DNA of 64,000 nt. Source: Amoebophrya sp. A120. Lineage: Eukaryota; Sar; Dinophyceae; Syndiniales; Amoebophryaceae. Shown in pieces: positions 31,332 through 42,312 of this stretch. The notes beneath the pieces were generated by a model, which did not search any database, was not told the origin of the DNA, and saw only the letters and a program-made list of their open reading frames with translations. Each line of letters begins with the position of its first letter. The stretch's first letter is position 1. Made by a program: the position numbers and the translations under genes. The stretch lies in the NCBI GenBank assembly GCA_905178155.1, contig CAJINV010000009.1, positions 310,001 through 374,000 on the forward strand. Reading direction: 5' to 3'.

Positions 31332-32672
31332 ATGCCAGCTTCAGGTTCCTCAAGTTTTTTTTGCTGTGGTGGGGGAGCATCGAGCTCCAAACGCCACGGT
31401 GCGAGCGATTCAGCGGCAGACTCAGGTCAAAAGCGCCAGCGACAGTCTGGCTCCCAGTCGAACCCAGAAGACGGAGAAGGAGAAGGCCAGGACGAGGCGG
31501 AACAGATGACGTACCAGTGCCGCCCCGCCGCGTCCTGCCATCTGCATTACGCATTTGGACCGATGCCGGAGCTGCTTTCAGGAGGAGCAAATACGACCGA
31601 CGTCGCGGTTGAGGTAGGAGCAGGAGAGCAAGACGAGGAAAGCAAGGCCGGTAACAGCACGAGTACGGCTCCAGTGGTTCTAGACACGAAGCCGAAAAAC
31701 CTGGAGATGGCCCTGTTGCAGTCCGTCACCGTCGAGCATTCCGCTCGTTGCACCTACTTCTGTGTGGTGCAGTTCCCACCTGCCGGCTACTGTGGGATCC
31801 AAGAGCGCGAGAACGGTGAGAAGATTGCCATTTTCTCGGTCTGGGACCAGCGGGAGGGGGACGTGGCAGTGGTGAACGCGGGCCCGTCGGTGTATTCCGA
31901 GCCCTTCGGTGGCGAGGGTACCGGCCAGAAGTTGTGGCGGCATTTCGGATGGCAGATTGGCGAGGTTGTGACCTTCTGCGTCCGCGTCATGACCGAAGAA
32001 GACGACCTGAGCATGTGGCGATTCTCGTGCGACGTGCTCACGGTCGTCGTCGAGAGAGATATGGCGTCGATCGAAGCGACACAAAGAGAAACAGAACCAA
32101 GCCCAAGTGCGAACGCAACGAGTCGGTTGGTAGACGAAGCGGGCAACGCCGTTCCGGAGGACCAATTAGCGAAGGAGGCGCTGGACGATTTCGAGAGGAG
32201 CACCGCAAGTGGCGAGACGTCCGGAAGGAACAAGGACCCGGGCGGAAATAAAACGAAGTACAAGATCCACCCCATGGGGACGTTACGTGTCAAGTGCACC
32301 GCTGCGGCGGTCAATGGCTTTTCCTCCTTTGTTGAGGACTACGACCGAGTGCCGAACGCAAGTGGCCTGTTCTGTTCGCGCAAAGCCCATTTCGGCGGCG
32401 AACCGAAGTGGTGGGTAAGGACGAAGAAGAGTGTCGCGGGTGCTGAGGGTGCTGGTATTGATGCTGTTACTGGGCCCTTTTTTCAGCAACGAAAACTGAA
32501 AAAAGTCTCGTTTACGAAATGCAGCCAGGCTGCGGAGGCGGAGGGGGCGACGACGAGATGTTGTGGGGTAGCGAATGGCGGTCTAAGCTACTGCTTGGAG
32601 ACCGGAGGAAGTGAAGCCTTTTCGCAAGTCACAGAAACTGAAAAAACGTTGTTTCAGAGGACGCCTCCGTGA
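31332..32672 (+). CDS. DUF3472 domain protein
   Basis: A single exon of 446 codons. The central part matches the DUF3472 pattern: GYCGIQERENGEKIAIFSVW at about residues 151-170, then a GGEGTGQKLWRHFGWQIGE block and VTFCVRV. In this family the motif order is GYFGIQ, FSxWD, GGEGTG, W..G and a strand. The N terminus has a Cys/Ser-rich start (SFFCCGGG, a possible lipidation site if residues CC are acylated) and an acidic low-complexity stretch. The C-terminal part has a second beta-rich segment (SSFVEDYDRVPNASGLFCSR). Function of DUF3472 proteins is unknown; they are found in algae, plants and cnidarians. Confidence 0.8.
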   Translation: MPASGSSSFFCCGGGASSSKRHGASDSAADSGQKRQRQSGSQSNPEDGEGEGQDEAEQMTYQCRPAASCHLHYAFGPMPELLSGGANTTDVAVEVGAGEQDEESKAGNSTSTAPVVLDTKPKNLEMALLQSVTVEHSARCTYFCVVQFPPAGYCGIQERENGEKIAIFSVWDQREGDVAVVNAGPSVYSEPFGGEGTGQKLWRHFGWQIGEVVTFCVRVMTEEDDLSMWRFSCDVLTVVVERDMASIEATQRETEPSPSANATSRLVDEAGNAVPEDQLAKEALDDFERSTASGETSGRNKDPGGNKTKYKIHPMGTLRVKCTAAAVNGFSSFVEDYDRVPNASGLFCSRKAHFGGEPKWWVRTKKSVAGAEGAGIDAVTGPFFQQRKLKKVSFTKCSQAAEAEGATTRCCGVANGGLSYCLETGGSEAFSQVTETEKTLFQRTPP

Positions 32673-33075
32673 ACTTGAATCCGAGAAACAAAAGGAAACG
32701 CCTTGTTGAGGATTCCGCAATCTTCAACAAATCACATTTTTTCTCGGAGTTGGACCACCTAGATTCATTTTGTTGATGGTTGGCTGCAACCGCGTTTGTG
32801 TTTGTAACACGAACGATATTCGAGGAATTGTGTGATAGATATTGATTGCTAGTTGTCGTGCCGCTTGGCTCCGGGTTCAATTGCAATTTGTACGAACAAG
32901 AAAGATGTGATTGTGATGAGAGGGGTGGAATCCTATTTCGCTAAAAGAACTACATCGACATGGCGCTGCCAGGACAACCACAAAAGCAAAGCGATTTTTG
33001 AGTTGTCGAGGGATAACTAAAGAGTGTTGCACTTGTTTGCGTTGTGTGAACTCTATTAGAACTTCTATCAGAAGG
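32673..33075. other. Short spacer before the next gene
   Basis: About 400 bases; no feature seen. The following frame is open from 32998 but without an ATG until 33076. Confidence 0.5.
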
Positions 33076-34659
33076 ATGTTGTATGTGCCTATGATTGGGA
33101 CTGGCACCGCCCCTCTGTTCGCGCGTCGTTCCGCAGCGGGAACGAGAGCAGTGCCTTGTCCTCGTCTTTTTGCTTCGGTCGTGGAAATCAAGCAGAAGCG
33201 TTTCCCGGCAACGACGAATGAGGAGTATGACAAGAGGCGACAAGTATTCTTCTCTCGAGCAGAGGGGCTCCACTATTTCTGTCGCGAGATAACCGCTGTC
33301 GCGCCCGAGCTTCGTTTCCGTGGGTTGCCCGGCCACTTCGGCCAGCATGCTCTTTTTCGTGTTGCGACATCAAATTCCACCGACGAAATTTCACCTGCTG
33401 ACAACGGGAATACTAGTAGCGAACCCCTCTGGCGGGTGGTGTCTCTGCGGACGTCAGACCGCGAGGGTGAAGTTCGTCGGGGTCGGACCAGACTAAGGTT
33501 TTCCTACTGCAGGAATGTTCACGGCGTACCTCAAGTTTACGTACATACGGGCTTCGCGAAGCTTTTCACATCTGAAAATGTGCCGATCAATACGAAGCCA
33601 CGCGATCTTGCGTTCAGCGTTCACGATGACGGGCAAAGCGCTGAGTCAATCGCTGATATGCTTCGGCAGGACTGGTTGACACAACCCCAGTTTTCTCCTC
33701 GTGATTGGTTCATACGAATTGCGAGCAGACAGCGTAACATCTCGAGTCTCCGCATTTACAATCAGATGCTTCTGGAGGCTGAAGAAAAATTGTACACGCC
33801 CGCTGGTCTGGAGTTAACCTTCCCGCTCGGCCACAGAGATGTCCGTCACAATAGTTTGATTGGTGGACTCCGTGTGCTACACCGCACTGCCGAATTTCGT
33901 ACGGGGATTCGAACTCGCAGAATTCGCTTTGCTTCGTGTCAGGGAAGCGCACGTGAACGTCCTCTGACTCTCCCCGAACTACAAACCATTGACTTCGTGT
34001 GCGCGTTCCATGGCGATGAACTCACGGGGCAACTTCGTGGAATGTACATTTTTCCAAAAGATGTCATCGCGCACGAGCTGGGCATTCATGCCACAAATAC
34101 CGTTACTGGAAACGAGGATAGCCGCTTAGTATCTGCATGTGAAGACCGCGAGAAAATTCAAAGTGATTCAGATCGTGGTGAGATGCGTCAGCAGTTATCG
34201 TTATCGAAAAGGTTCTTGATTGTGGAACCTCCAACACGCACTGACCTTTCGAATGAATTTCAATCCACGACGACTGATACGCCAGCTCCCAGAAGCAGTG
34301 TGAAAGGCTGGCAAATGGATTACTACGTAAATGTTGAGGACGAGTTCCAGCGTAGAACCAACATTGAAAAAGCACGCCGCCTTTTTCGAAGTCCCTCATT
34401 TGATGGTTGTACGACGATGCAACGTAGCAGAATCGGGCCCTTCTCACAATCTCGATGTGTCGAAATAAAACGGTACGGCAATGAATTGTTCTGCGAGAGA
34501 GTGTTCTGTTTTGCTGGCCTCCGCCTTTGTGGAGACGCGATCACGGTTTTCAATTTGTTCTTGTCGTCGGACCTTGAGATACATGTAAAGAGGCACGGGA
34601 CCTCAAATAGAAAGGGAAAGGCACAGAAATGCGATCGCGCAGACGGATCGGTGATCTAG
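33076..34659 (+). CDS. Hypothetical protein with possible organelle presequence
   Basis: A single exon of 527 codons from the first in-frame ATG. The start (MLYVPMIGTGTAPLFARRSA) is rich in Arg, Ala and hydrophobic residues without acids and could be a mitochondrial presequence. The rest is a mixed alpha/beta, Arg-rich chain without transmembrane spans, containing AEGLHYFCREITAV, FRTGIRTRRIRFASCQG and IDFVCAFHGDELTGQLRGMY. Base use is less GC-biased than neighbouring genes. No family recognised; the single long frame of even composition supports a real gene. Confidence 0.65.
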   Translation: MLYVPMIGTGTAPLFARRSAAGTRAVPCPRLFASVVEIKQKRFPATTNEEYDKRRQVFFSRAEGLHYFCREITAVAPELRFRGLPGHFGQHALFRVATSNSTDEISPADNGNTSSEPLWRVVSLRTSDREGEVRRGRTRLRFSYCRNVHGVPQVYVHTGFAKLFTSENVPINTKPRDLAFSVHDDGQSAESIADMLRQDWLTQPQFSPRDWFIRIASRQRNISSLRIYNQMLLEAEEKLYTPAGLELTFPLGHRDVRHNSLIGGLRVLHRTAEFRTGIRTRRIRFASCQGSARERPLTLPELQTIDFVCAFHGDELTGQLRGMYIFPKDVIAHELGIHATNTVTGNEDSRLVSACEDREKIQSDSDRGEMRQQLSLSKRFLIVEPPTRTDLSNEFQSTTTDTPAPRSSVKGWQMDYYVNVEDEFQRRTNIEKARRLFRSPSFDGCTTMQRSRIGPFSQSRCVEIKRYGNELFCERVFCFAGLRLCGDAITVFNLFLSSDLEIHVKRHGTSNRKGKAQKCDRADGSVI

Positions 34660-34709
34660 ATCGCAGTGTGGGTCAGACTCAGAATCTAGTTTTGTTGTGA
34701 GGAAAAAAG

Positions 34710-37130
34710 ATGTTCATGTTAATTGATTTGCTGCCACTTCTAGTGGGTCTGGGCTCTCTTTTACTGAATGCGTGTGGAAGCGCAGCCTCCATCAGCAAAG
34801 TTGGTCGGGAACAAGAGGAATCGTCTCGCCACGACAGCATCGCTCCTTCACATACCTGTACCTGGTGCCCCTCCATCATCGGTCTCGGGAACCAAAAAAC
34901 CGGCACCACCGCTGTCGCGCACGCGGTGAATTTTCTCTTGCAGGAGGTGGGAAAATGGAAGAGCGAGGACATTTCGCTTCTCGTGGACCCACCAGAGATC
35001 GACTTCATCCGGCAACATCGGGGGAGGACAAATTTTTCGCACCCGTTGAGCGACTGGGAGATCTGTGCGAGGTTGCGCCAGGCGAGAAGGCGCGACGACC
35101 GGCGGCTTGGGAGGGAGGATAGCCTCGCGGAACTGGATGCTACTCGTCGGGATAAAGCAAAGGAAAGCCTGGTGCTCGTGAAAAGAACAGAAGAAACTGA
35201 ACGAACAAAAGCTCCTTCAACGCCAGCCCAAGACGAAAATGTTGAGCAACATCTAACAATTTTGAAGGTCCCCTCCATTCTCCCGCACCTTCCCCGGTTC
35301 CAGCAGGTCTGTCCCTCAAGCAAATTCTACCACGTGATCCGCTCGCCCTTGCAGAACACGCGCTCCCTGCTCGACCGCCTGGCTCACCTTGGCGGGGACG
35401 CGCAGAAACAGACCATGGCGGGCACACTGATGACGCTGCTGTTACATGACAAGCGACCGGATTTGTGGCAGCAGTACATTGCGAAGACGAACCTGAACGA
35501 CCAAACGGCCGTGATGGAAGAGGCCTGGGAAGAGGTGATGAACGAGCCACTGGAGCCGCAGCTTTTGATATCCGTCGGCATTGACCCGGAGCGCCTTAGA
35601 CGGGTGCGCATGGAGCAGCAGAGACGCGACGAAGAGGAAGAGAAAAGCGTCGGAGGTGGTGGAAGTAGTGCCCCTGCAGCTCGAGAGGGGACGTCGTCGC
35701 AACAAGTGGAGCTGCATGACGGGCAAGGTGTGAAACTTGTGGGAAAAACCACCGCAACGTCAGAGGTAGAGTCCGAAGACTACCTGCAAGATCACAAGAC
35801 CGAGCGGAAGCGGCACCAAGTCGACATTATGACGCAGTACGATCTACGGGACGTGCAGCTGCGGTTTGACCTGGAACACCAGGGCCGGATGCGGTGGGAA
35901 AGCTTTGTGAAGAAATTTGCGGAGCGGCACCTCGGGAAATCGAAGTCCGGGGCGGAGAACTGCCGCTTGTACCACGATTTGTTACTCAACATTGAACACG
36001 AAACCTGGCACGCCATCGTCAACGAAACGAGGCAACAGATTTCGCTCCTGGCGAGTGGAGATAGGTGGCGTGGTGTTGTTTCTCCAGGGCTTGATGTTGT
36101 TGATACAGATGGTGCAGGAGGACGAGTTGCTGTTACCGATCTTCACCTAGGTAGGTCACCGGAAGGGGAGCGAGAAGGCACTGTCGTGGCGCTAAAACAA
36201 AAGAATGTGCCCCAGAACTCCTGCGTCGCCGGGTTCGTATCAAGATGGATTGATTTTGCGCTTCCGCTCGTGGAGGCAGCTTCCGGAGAATTGACTCCAA
36301 CGTCAGCGGCCTCTGCTGCCCCTGCCTCTGCATCCGTGTACGCGCAACTGCAAACACGTCGGAAGTCAGGACCAGGATCACAGGCAAATCAAGCCCACGA
36401 TGACGAAAAGGGAGATGAGACGACACAGAGAGAGGCCCTGGGACTCCGACTCCGGCCGGAAGTAAGGGTGCTGCAGCCGCTTCTCGAATCGCCACCTGAA
36501 GCTGCTGGAGGAGAAGGAGAGTCTTCAGCTTTTAGAGGAGCAAGCTCTACTATTCCGGTCCTCCGCTACGAAGACTTTCGAAAGTTTCCAGGCGAGAGTA
36601 TCGTTGCGCTGGTTAATGCTTTAGGGATCAAGACAAGGCCCGAGAACAACTACATGGACCATACTAGCGACCACCCCAAAGATTTTAAAAATCGGACCTT
36701 TTCGATCCAAGCCGCGCGCGAGTCCGACTCGTTCCAACACGCTGCGCGAATTCAACTGCAGCCGCGGGGCTGGGGACACGGAAAGTCCTTGTCGCAGATT
36801 TTTTCGCGATCGGACTGCCGAAACTTCTTCGGGCAGGAAGGTAGAATAATACGAAACCAAAAAGGCGTAGATATTGAACGTTTACCCGTAAAAATACAGC
36901 CTCTCACAAGTAGTGGTAGATCAAACACACTACAGCATAGCAGGAAAAGGAGCTACGATTTTGGCACTATTGGTGAACTGTTGCAATCGATTGCGCCACT
37001 CTTTGGATACTTTCCTGGTATTGACGACAACGGTTTTTGTGTGGAAAAAGTAGTCGAATATTCTTCTAGAGCTAATCTGGTGCTGCACGCAACCACGACG
37101 CCTACAAGCGTGTTCGTGGATGTGCTTTAA
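34710..37130 (+). CDS. Sulfotransferase-like protein of the secretory pathway
   Basis: A single exon of 806 codons. Residues 1-23 are a signal peptide or anchor (LIDLLPLLVGLGSLLLNACG). A 5'-phosphosulfate binding loop follows at about residue 58 (GLGNQKTGTTAVAHAV), and the 3'-phosphate motif at about 205 (FYHVIRSPLQNTRSLLDRL). A conserved-type RYEDFRKFPGE occurs near 605. These are the hallmarks of PAPS-dependent sulfotransferases (fold Sulfotransfer_1/3). Long Glu/Arg- and Ser/Gly-rich insertions between the motifs make the protein more than twice the usual size. It would add sulfate to a glycan, protein or lipid in the Golgi lumen; the acceptor cannot be inferred. Confidence 0.8.
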   Translation: MFMLIDLLPLLVGLGSLLLNACGSAASISKVGREQEESSRHDSIAPSHTCTWCPSIIGLGNQKTGTTAVAHAVNFLLQEVGKWKSEDISLLVDPPEIDFIRQHRGRTNFSHPLSDWEICARLRQARRRDDRRLGREDSLAELDATRRDKAKESLVLVKRTEETERTKAPSTPAQDENVEQHLTILKVPSILPHLPRFQQVCPSSKFYHVIRSPLQNTRSLLDRLAHLGGDAQKQTMAGTLMTLLLHDKRPDLWQQYIAKTNLNDQTAVMEEAWEEVMNEPLEPQLLISVGIDPERLRRVRMEQQRRDEEEEKSVGGGGSSAPAAREGTSSQQVELHDGQGVKLVGKTTATSEVESEDYLQDHKTERKRHQVDIMTQYDLRDVQLRFDLEHQGRMRWESFVKKFAERHLGKSKSGAENCRLYHDLLLNIEHETWHAIVNETRQQISLLASGDRWRGVVSPGLDVVDTDGAGGRVAVTDLHLGRSPEGEREGTVVALKQKNVPQNSCVAGFVSRWIDFALPLVEAASGELTPTSAASAAPASASVYAQLQTRRKSGPGSQANQAHDDEKGDETTQREALGLRLRPEVRVLQPLLESPPEAAGGEGESSAFRGASSTIPVLRYEDFRKFPGESIVALVNALGIKTRPENNYMDHTSDHPKDFKNRTFSIQAARESDSFQHAARIQLQPRGWGHGKSLSQIFSRSDCRNFFGQEGRIIRNQKGVDIERLPVKIQPLTSSGRSNTLQHSRKRSYDFGTIGELLQSIAPLFGYFPGIDDNGFCVEKVVEYSSRANLVLHATTTPTSVFVDVL

Positions 37131-37321
37131 AAGTATTTATCTAGAACGTGCGGGCACGGTGTTGCAAAAGTACTTAGTTGCGAAGCGGGAAGATACATCA
37201 TAGAGCTGGAGTTGTGGGAGAGCTGATTTTGTTGCTCATCATCTTGGCTTTGAGTGTGATCGCTTTGTTTCTTGTTGTGCGATTTGTTTGAGGAGCAGGG
37301 TGAGATTGGAATTGTTGGTTA

Positions 37322-38400
37322 ATGAATGCATGGAGCGGGTGGACGAGATTTGTCATTGTCGCCACTGCAGAACTAGGACTAGCTCCGTCTGGTATTGCGC
37401 GCCATCCGAGCAAAGGCATGTCGTCTAGTGCCATTGCACCTAACTCCACTTCTGCTGAGACAACTGACGTTAGCATGTCGTCCCGGCCTCAAGTCGAAAG
37501 CGGAGCAGGACAAGAGCAGCTCCCCGTGCCCTCCGGATCGATGGCAGTCGAAGCGGAGGAAGGTGGCGCGTCGGCCTCCGGAGTAGTGGTGGACTCCTCT
37601 ACTACTGCTGCGAACGATCCGGCACCGGCAACGGATGGACAAGCCTGCAACGTGGGGGAGAAGAAACTATCTTCACAGCAGGCAACCGGTGCAGGTCCTG
37701 GCGCAAAAACTTCTTCTAAGACCGGGTCGACAAAATCGCCAACGCCTAGTAGTGGTTCCTCCTCCAGTAGTTCCTCCACCGGAGCAGCAGGGGGCGCAAC
37801 CAGCCACCCGGAGGTTCAGGAAGAAGACCGCATGGTGGTAGAGCAGGACCCGGGGAGAATAGAAGATCCGGCAGCTGGTGGTGGCGCGGCAGCGACCACA
37901 ACTTCCGCGAACCAGATCAAGACTCCTGCTCAGTCCTCAAGCCAGCCGCCCGCGTCAGCGGAACCGGTCGCACACATCAAAACCTTTGTGCACACCGGGC
38001 CCAGCAGTGTGGGCATGTCGAACGACAACAGGCCAGTGCTGAATTTGGGTCTGTCATTCAAGCTGCCGATTAACGAGCTCTTCGACGCGATCTGCAGGTG
38101 ATGGATTTTTCGGATCTTTGTTTTTCAACCTGGAGTATGAGTGGGAAGGAAATGGCATTCATATGGATGCAAAGAAAATGTATTTCGTTGAGAACGCAAA
38201 TGCAAACGCGAACGCGCAAAATCTATGATCAACTGAAATCGAAACTTAGGTACCAAGATCGACTTGATGCAGAGGAGCAAGAGCTGCGATCGGCGCACAG
38301 CATCACCGCACCTCCGTCCTCCACGGTTGGGGCCGATGCAGCTGCGGCAACCAGCTTGGCAAGTGAAAACGGGGCTGTTGGGCCAGACGTGCTGAGCTAG
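37322..38400 (+). CDS. Ser/Ala-rich hypothetical protein, two exons
   Basis: Exons 37322-38097 and 38250-38400, joined across a GT-AG intron in frame (TGC AG|G TAC), give 308 residues. An alternative start is the ATG at 37418. Most of the chain is low-complexity (Ser, Ala, Gly, Pro, Thr, with acidic patches) and probably disordered. A short conserved-looking segment spans the splice junction: LNLGLSFKLPINELFDAICR followed by YQDRLDAEEQELRSAHS, a possible amphipathic helix. No family recognised. Confidence 0.65.
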
Positions 38401-39997
38401 CACGAGCACGAGCAGCTGCATGATCGCTGACAGGTTCGGCGCATTTAGGCCCTCGAGGTGGTGGGTCAAAAAATATGGATATGCGCCGAGAAATATAGAG
38501 AAAATTATTTTTTAGCTATCGTGGTGCGAACGATGTACCTGCCACTACATCATGTTTTGATATGTCGGAAGTGAGTTCGATTCTAATGGTCGAGAGCTAG
38601 AGCACGTTTTTCTTTCTCAGACACCAGTAAAATTTTTACCGTTTTTTTGAGTTTTGCGCAACTTCTATGGCGGTTCGTTTTCATTTTTTTAAGCACTAGC
38701 ACGATGATGCACAGTCATTGCTAATGGGTCACCCGCTACCGGTCTGCGAAGGTGTACGGCATGCTGTAGGTTCGGGTAAAAGTTTGTACGATGTCAAAAG
38801 TTCGTATATGGTTTTTCATTTCAAGGTTTATTTATTTTGGATTGCAAAGGCTCAAGCTGGCACTTATGCATTTGGCGTTTTCTTGATGCAGCACTTCGCA
38901 ATCGGGCAGTTTTGTTTTGTATCGTGTGCGAATGCGAAGCTTGTGCAAATGCGATCACCCGCGTCTCCTTTCCCTGTGGTGATTTTGTCACAAAGAGCGA
39001 GATGCAGTAGAGGCTTCGATTCAAGGCCCATATGTGTCTTGTTGTGCTTGATGTCGTTTTCTTTTTGTCTGGCCATCGCCATCAGTGTATGTTTCGGGCC
39101 TCAGTGGTCGACAGACAGTTGACGATTTAAAATTATGTTGAACTGTTACCCCGACACTCATTTCTCCGAGTTCATGTTTTGGAATTGGATCGCAACGGAA
39201 ACGTCGCAATCGAGCGAGGTTCTCCTTGTCTTGGGATCTGATGGACTCGAATGGCAAAGAAACGAGTATGAGATAACGACAACAGCACTGTAGCATTTAT
39301 CGTGATAATCCTGAACCTCGACCTGTTAAAGGCCCCTACTTTACAACTCAAGAAGTAGTACATCTTCTAGGCGGCACGCGCCGACATTGATGATTGCGGC
39401 TAAAGCTCAATCGCGCGAAGATGCAACGCGGGCACGGCAGTTGCAGTGGACGACACACATAAAAGAAAGAAGTACGTCGCTGCAAAGAAAACACAAAGAA
39501 GAAAATGTTTCGTGATTATTAGCCATGGATTTCCGGTAAAACTAAAACTTAAAGCAGAACCAGAAGACGAGAATTAAATTCTTACGATAACATTATTTGT
39601 GGTTGATTGTTGGAGTTTTTTGCAGTTGTTCATCCAGACCATCACCATGTTCTTGTTCCAAAAGTAAAAGAAAAATCCACCGGGCGGTAGTTCACAGATT
39701 CAATGAAAGGAGCGGTCACATCAAATTTACCATGAAAAAGCACGAAAATCTAGTACTTCCTCTTGTGATCTCGCTGCATGTTTTCAGGAATCAGTCAACG
39801 GATCAGTGGTATACAGAAATTTTGAAACTACAACTAGAACTGAATTGGAAATACTTATAATCTTTCGCAGCGCTACTTCGGATTCTACTAAATGTGTCGT
39901 CCTGCTATTTTTCCAGAAGACGCATAAGCGCAAAATTCGAAGGTGTTAATTTTCAGACAATCGACTTTGTTCGGAAGACAGAAACGACAGAAAAAAG
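38401..39997. other. Long intergenic spacer
   Basis: About 1.6 kb, AT-rich, with no supported gene, RNA or element on either strand. Confidence 0.5.
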
Positions 39998-40999
39998 ATG
40001 AATCGAAATGCTCACCGTGACCGGCCAGCAGCCCGGGAGCGTAGCCGTAGCGTGCAGAAGCGACGGCCGTCTGCGGGTGGTCCGCAACAGGACATGTTTA
40101 AGAACGGCGACCGCACACTGCGCATCCGCAATCTGTCCCGCAACGTGGAGGAGCCGCACTTGCGCGAAATTTTCAAAGCCTACGGAACCGTAAAAAGGGC
40201 ACTGATCGGGCGCGACCAGAAATGCAACGTCAATCTCGGGTACGGTCTCGTCGAGATGTATGGAAGCGTCAGGTTTGAAATCGACAAAGTTGAAATGATT
40301 TATCATGCATAAAATGGATGCCAGTTGCAACCCAGGTTGCAAGTGGCGCATGACAAATTTGGTTGGAGCCGAAATCCAGTTTGTCATGCTGCTTCGGCAC
40401 AGAAGATAGCTTTTGTCATGCTACTTTAGCAGCTCTGTCCCAAACCCTAAACAGGCTCACAATCGGCCTCACTTGCCATCCCTGCAACACAGGCACTTCA
40501 TGCTTTGCATTTTATGCATGACAAACCATTTCAACTTTGACGATTTCAATCCTGACACATCCATAAGATGGCAACCTTCAAGGAGGCGGAGCAGGCGGCG
40601 GATTGTTTTCACGGCGGCTGGATCGATGGTAAGGAGGTGGCCGTCACCATTGCAGATCCGGACGCCGGGCGTGCCGGGACCGACAGCGACAAAAATCAGG
40701 TAGCGTCGAAAAAGGACGTCACCAACAAGCCAGGGCGCGCCGCAGGGGCCTCGACAAGAGGTGGGGGCACGACTTCTACGGCGAAAAATACTAAAGCCGC
40801 CGCCAAGCAAGCAGCAGCCCGGGGCAAGAAGGTGCAGCGGAAGCAAGTCGTGGAGTCTTCCTCAAGTAGCGAGTCAGACAGCGGCAACAGTTCCTCGTCC
40901 AGCGGAGAAGCAAATTCCTCCTCCTCAGAAGAGGAGGAGGAAAACTCATCGTCCTCGGAGTCAGAAGAGTCAGTGCGACCCAGAAAGAAAAGGGCTTGA
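39998..40999 (+). CDS. RNPS1-like RRM splicing-factor protein
   Basis: Two exons (39998-40258 and 40571-40999) give 229 residues. A basic RS-type start (RERSRSVQKRR) precedes a single RRM from about residue 38 to 115: TLRIRNLSRNVEEPHLREIF (RNP2 region), NLGYGLVEM (RNP1 region) and a final DGKEVAVTIAD. The order and spacing match RNPS1, a component of the exon-junction and ASAP complexes. The tail is Lys-rich, then a long run of Ser, Asp and Glu, ending SVRPRKKRA, a possible nuclear signal. The intron is an inverted-repeat element that splits RNP1 from the following helix. Expected to act in nuclear pre-mRNA processing. Confidence 0.88.
40259..40565 (+). mobile_element. Introner-like element 6 (RRM gene)
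   Basis: 307 bp with AGATG on both sides (40254-40258 and 40566-40570). It begins TATGGAAGCGTCAGG and ends with the complement ATCCATA. The inverted repeat reaches about 58 bp with few mismatches and includes TTGAAATC, CAAAGTTGAAATG and ATGCATAAAATG. Internal GCATGACAAA and TTTGTCATGC words recur. Exact excision gives GLVEMATFKEAEQA, which aligns with the RNPS1 RRM without a gap. Confidence 0.9.
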
Positions 41000-42033
41000 T
41001 GAAGACATGTCGATGGTGTAGACGTAGCCTCTGCATTTGTCTTCCATGTGATTTTTTTAGCAGATCGGATTACTACAATCGCCACTGGGTTTATCGTGGG
41101 GGTGCAACTGCTTTCTCCATCTCCGGTAGCGTAAGTCGTGCCGGACTAAAGTAGTCGTGTCATTCAAAGGTCGTGAAAACAAGGACAGGAGATGATATTC
41201 GAGGGGAGCCTCACTCTTTGTGGAGGCAAGAGCGCCTTCTTCAATAGGGTGAACTTTACAAAAGCGACAAACCATCAATGAAACACCGCACAAGCATAAG
41301 AGTTATCTTGAAAGGTGAACTGGAAAACTTCGCTTTTCGCGTACATCCTTCTTTTCGTGACGGGAAAAGCAAGATGAAAGGGTACCGGAGAGAATAGAGT
41401 CACCTGAGTTCTTGCAGCTGCACATGATCCCAGACCTTGTCGCGATAAAAAAAACAAAAATGAGAGGCTCGTTGAGAAGCTCCGAAAATGTAAGCAGGTA
41501 GACAAATCGATCCACCACTTCGATCCTCTCTGAAGATCTGTGGGTAATTAGGATACACGACAAGATCTCCTCCGAAGAATTCTGCTGTGCTAGATCTTCA
41601 CGAAATGTTGAAAATACGCGATCAAGCACGATGGCACAACGCAGCCTTTCTTGAGATCATTGCTGCTTCTCGGTAAAAAAAATCGATCACCAAAAAGAAC
41701 ACGTTCTGATGTCGTGGGCTCATTGTCCGGGCCCCTTCGCTCGCAATAAATCGTCGTTCGTCACTTGTTAGGCTCGTTTGTATTTGTAGCAACAGTTCAA
41801 TAGGAGCTGTAGCGATTTTTCGTTCTTCTTTCGCATCACTCACAGCAGAGCAATCAGAATCATTCAACTGAAGTTGCAAACTTTTCGTGGTAAAGCTAGC
41901 CTTAACGCTTATCTTTTGACGACCCCATTGCTAGCATCGAGCGTTTAATTATTGTATAAGCTTCTTCGTTAACCCTTTGCCCCCTTCAACTTCTTTATCC
42001 CCGCATGCTGGCAGAAGCGGAATAGGCGTTGTG
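41000..42033. other. Intergenic spacer
   Basis: About 1 kb. Frames on the minus strand (41303-41629, 41622-41879) show no motif or splice support and were not called. Confidence 0.45.
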
Positions 42034-42222
42034 ATGACCACTTCAAGAGCGGATTCCTTTGTAGACGAAGACAAGGTTTTTACGTATTCCACCACCCTCG
42101 CTGCGTTGTTCATCGTGCTTTCTATTCTCTGTATTTCGACGCTGTCCCCCTCGCTAGAAGACGAATTTCTCCACTTTACCGACCTCGTCATTGCCACTCT
42201 TATCAACAAGGAGCTCAACTAA
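42034..42222 (+). CDS. Possible small single-pass membrane protein
   Basis: A 62-residue frame (MTTSRADSFVDEDKVFTYST) with one hydrophobic span (TTLAALFIVLSILCISTL) and an acidic C-terminal half. It lies 90 bases upstream of the next gene on the same strand and could be a small gene or an upstream exon. No family recognised. Confidence 0.3.
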   Translation: MTTSRADSFVDEDKVFTYSTTLAALFIVLSILCISTLSPSLEDEFLHFTDLVIATLINKELN

Positions 42223-42312
42223 ACGCAAAGAAACTAACATTCTGAATTGCTATATTTGCCTACTTTATATCGCATTTCCGTCCCCGAGCTTTATTGTCTT
42301 GGCAAAAAAATC

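Noticed and set aside
33905-33935. tRNA-like GGGGATTCGAACTCGC (T-loop complement)
   Set aside because: The stems do not pair and the sequence lies inside a long open reading frame.
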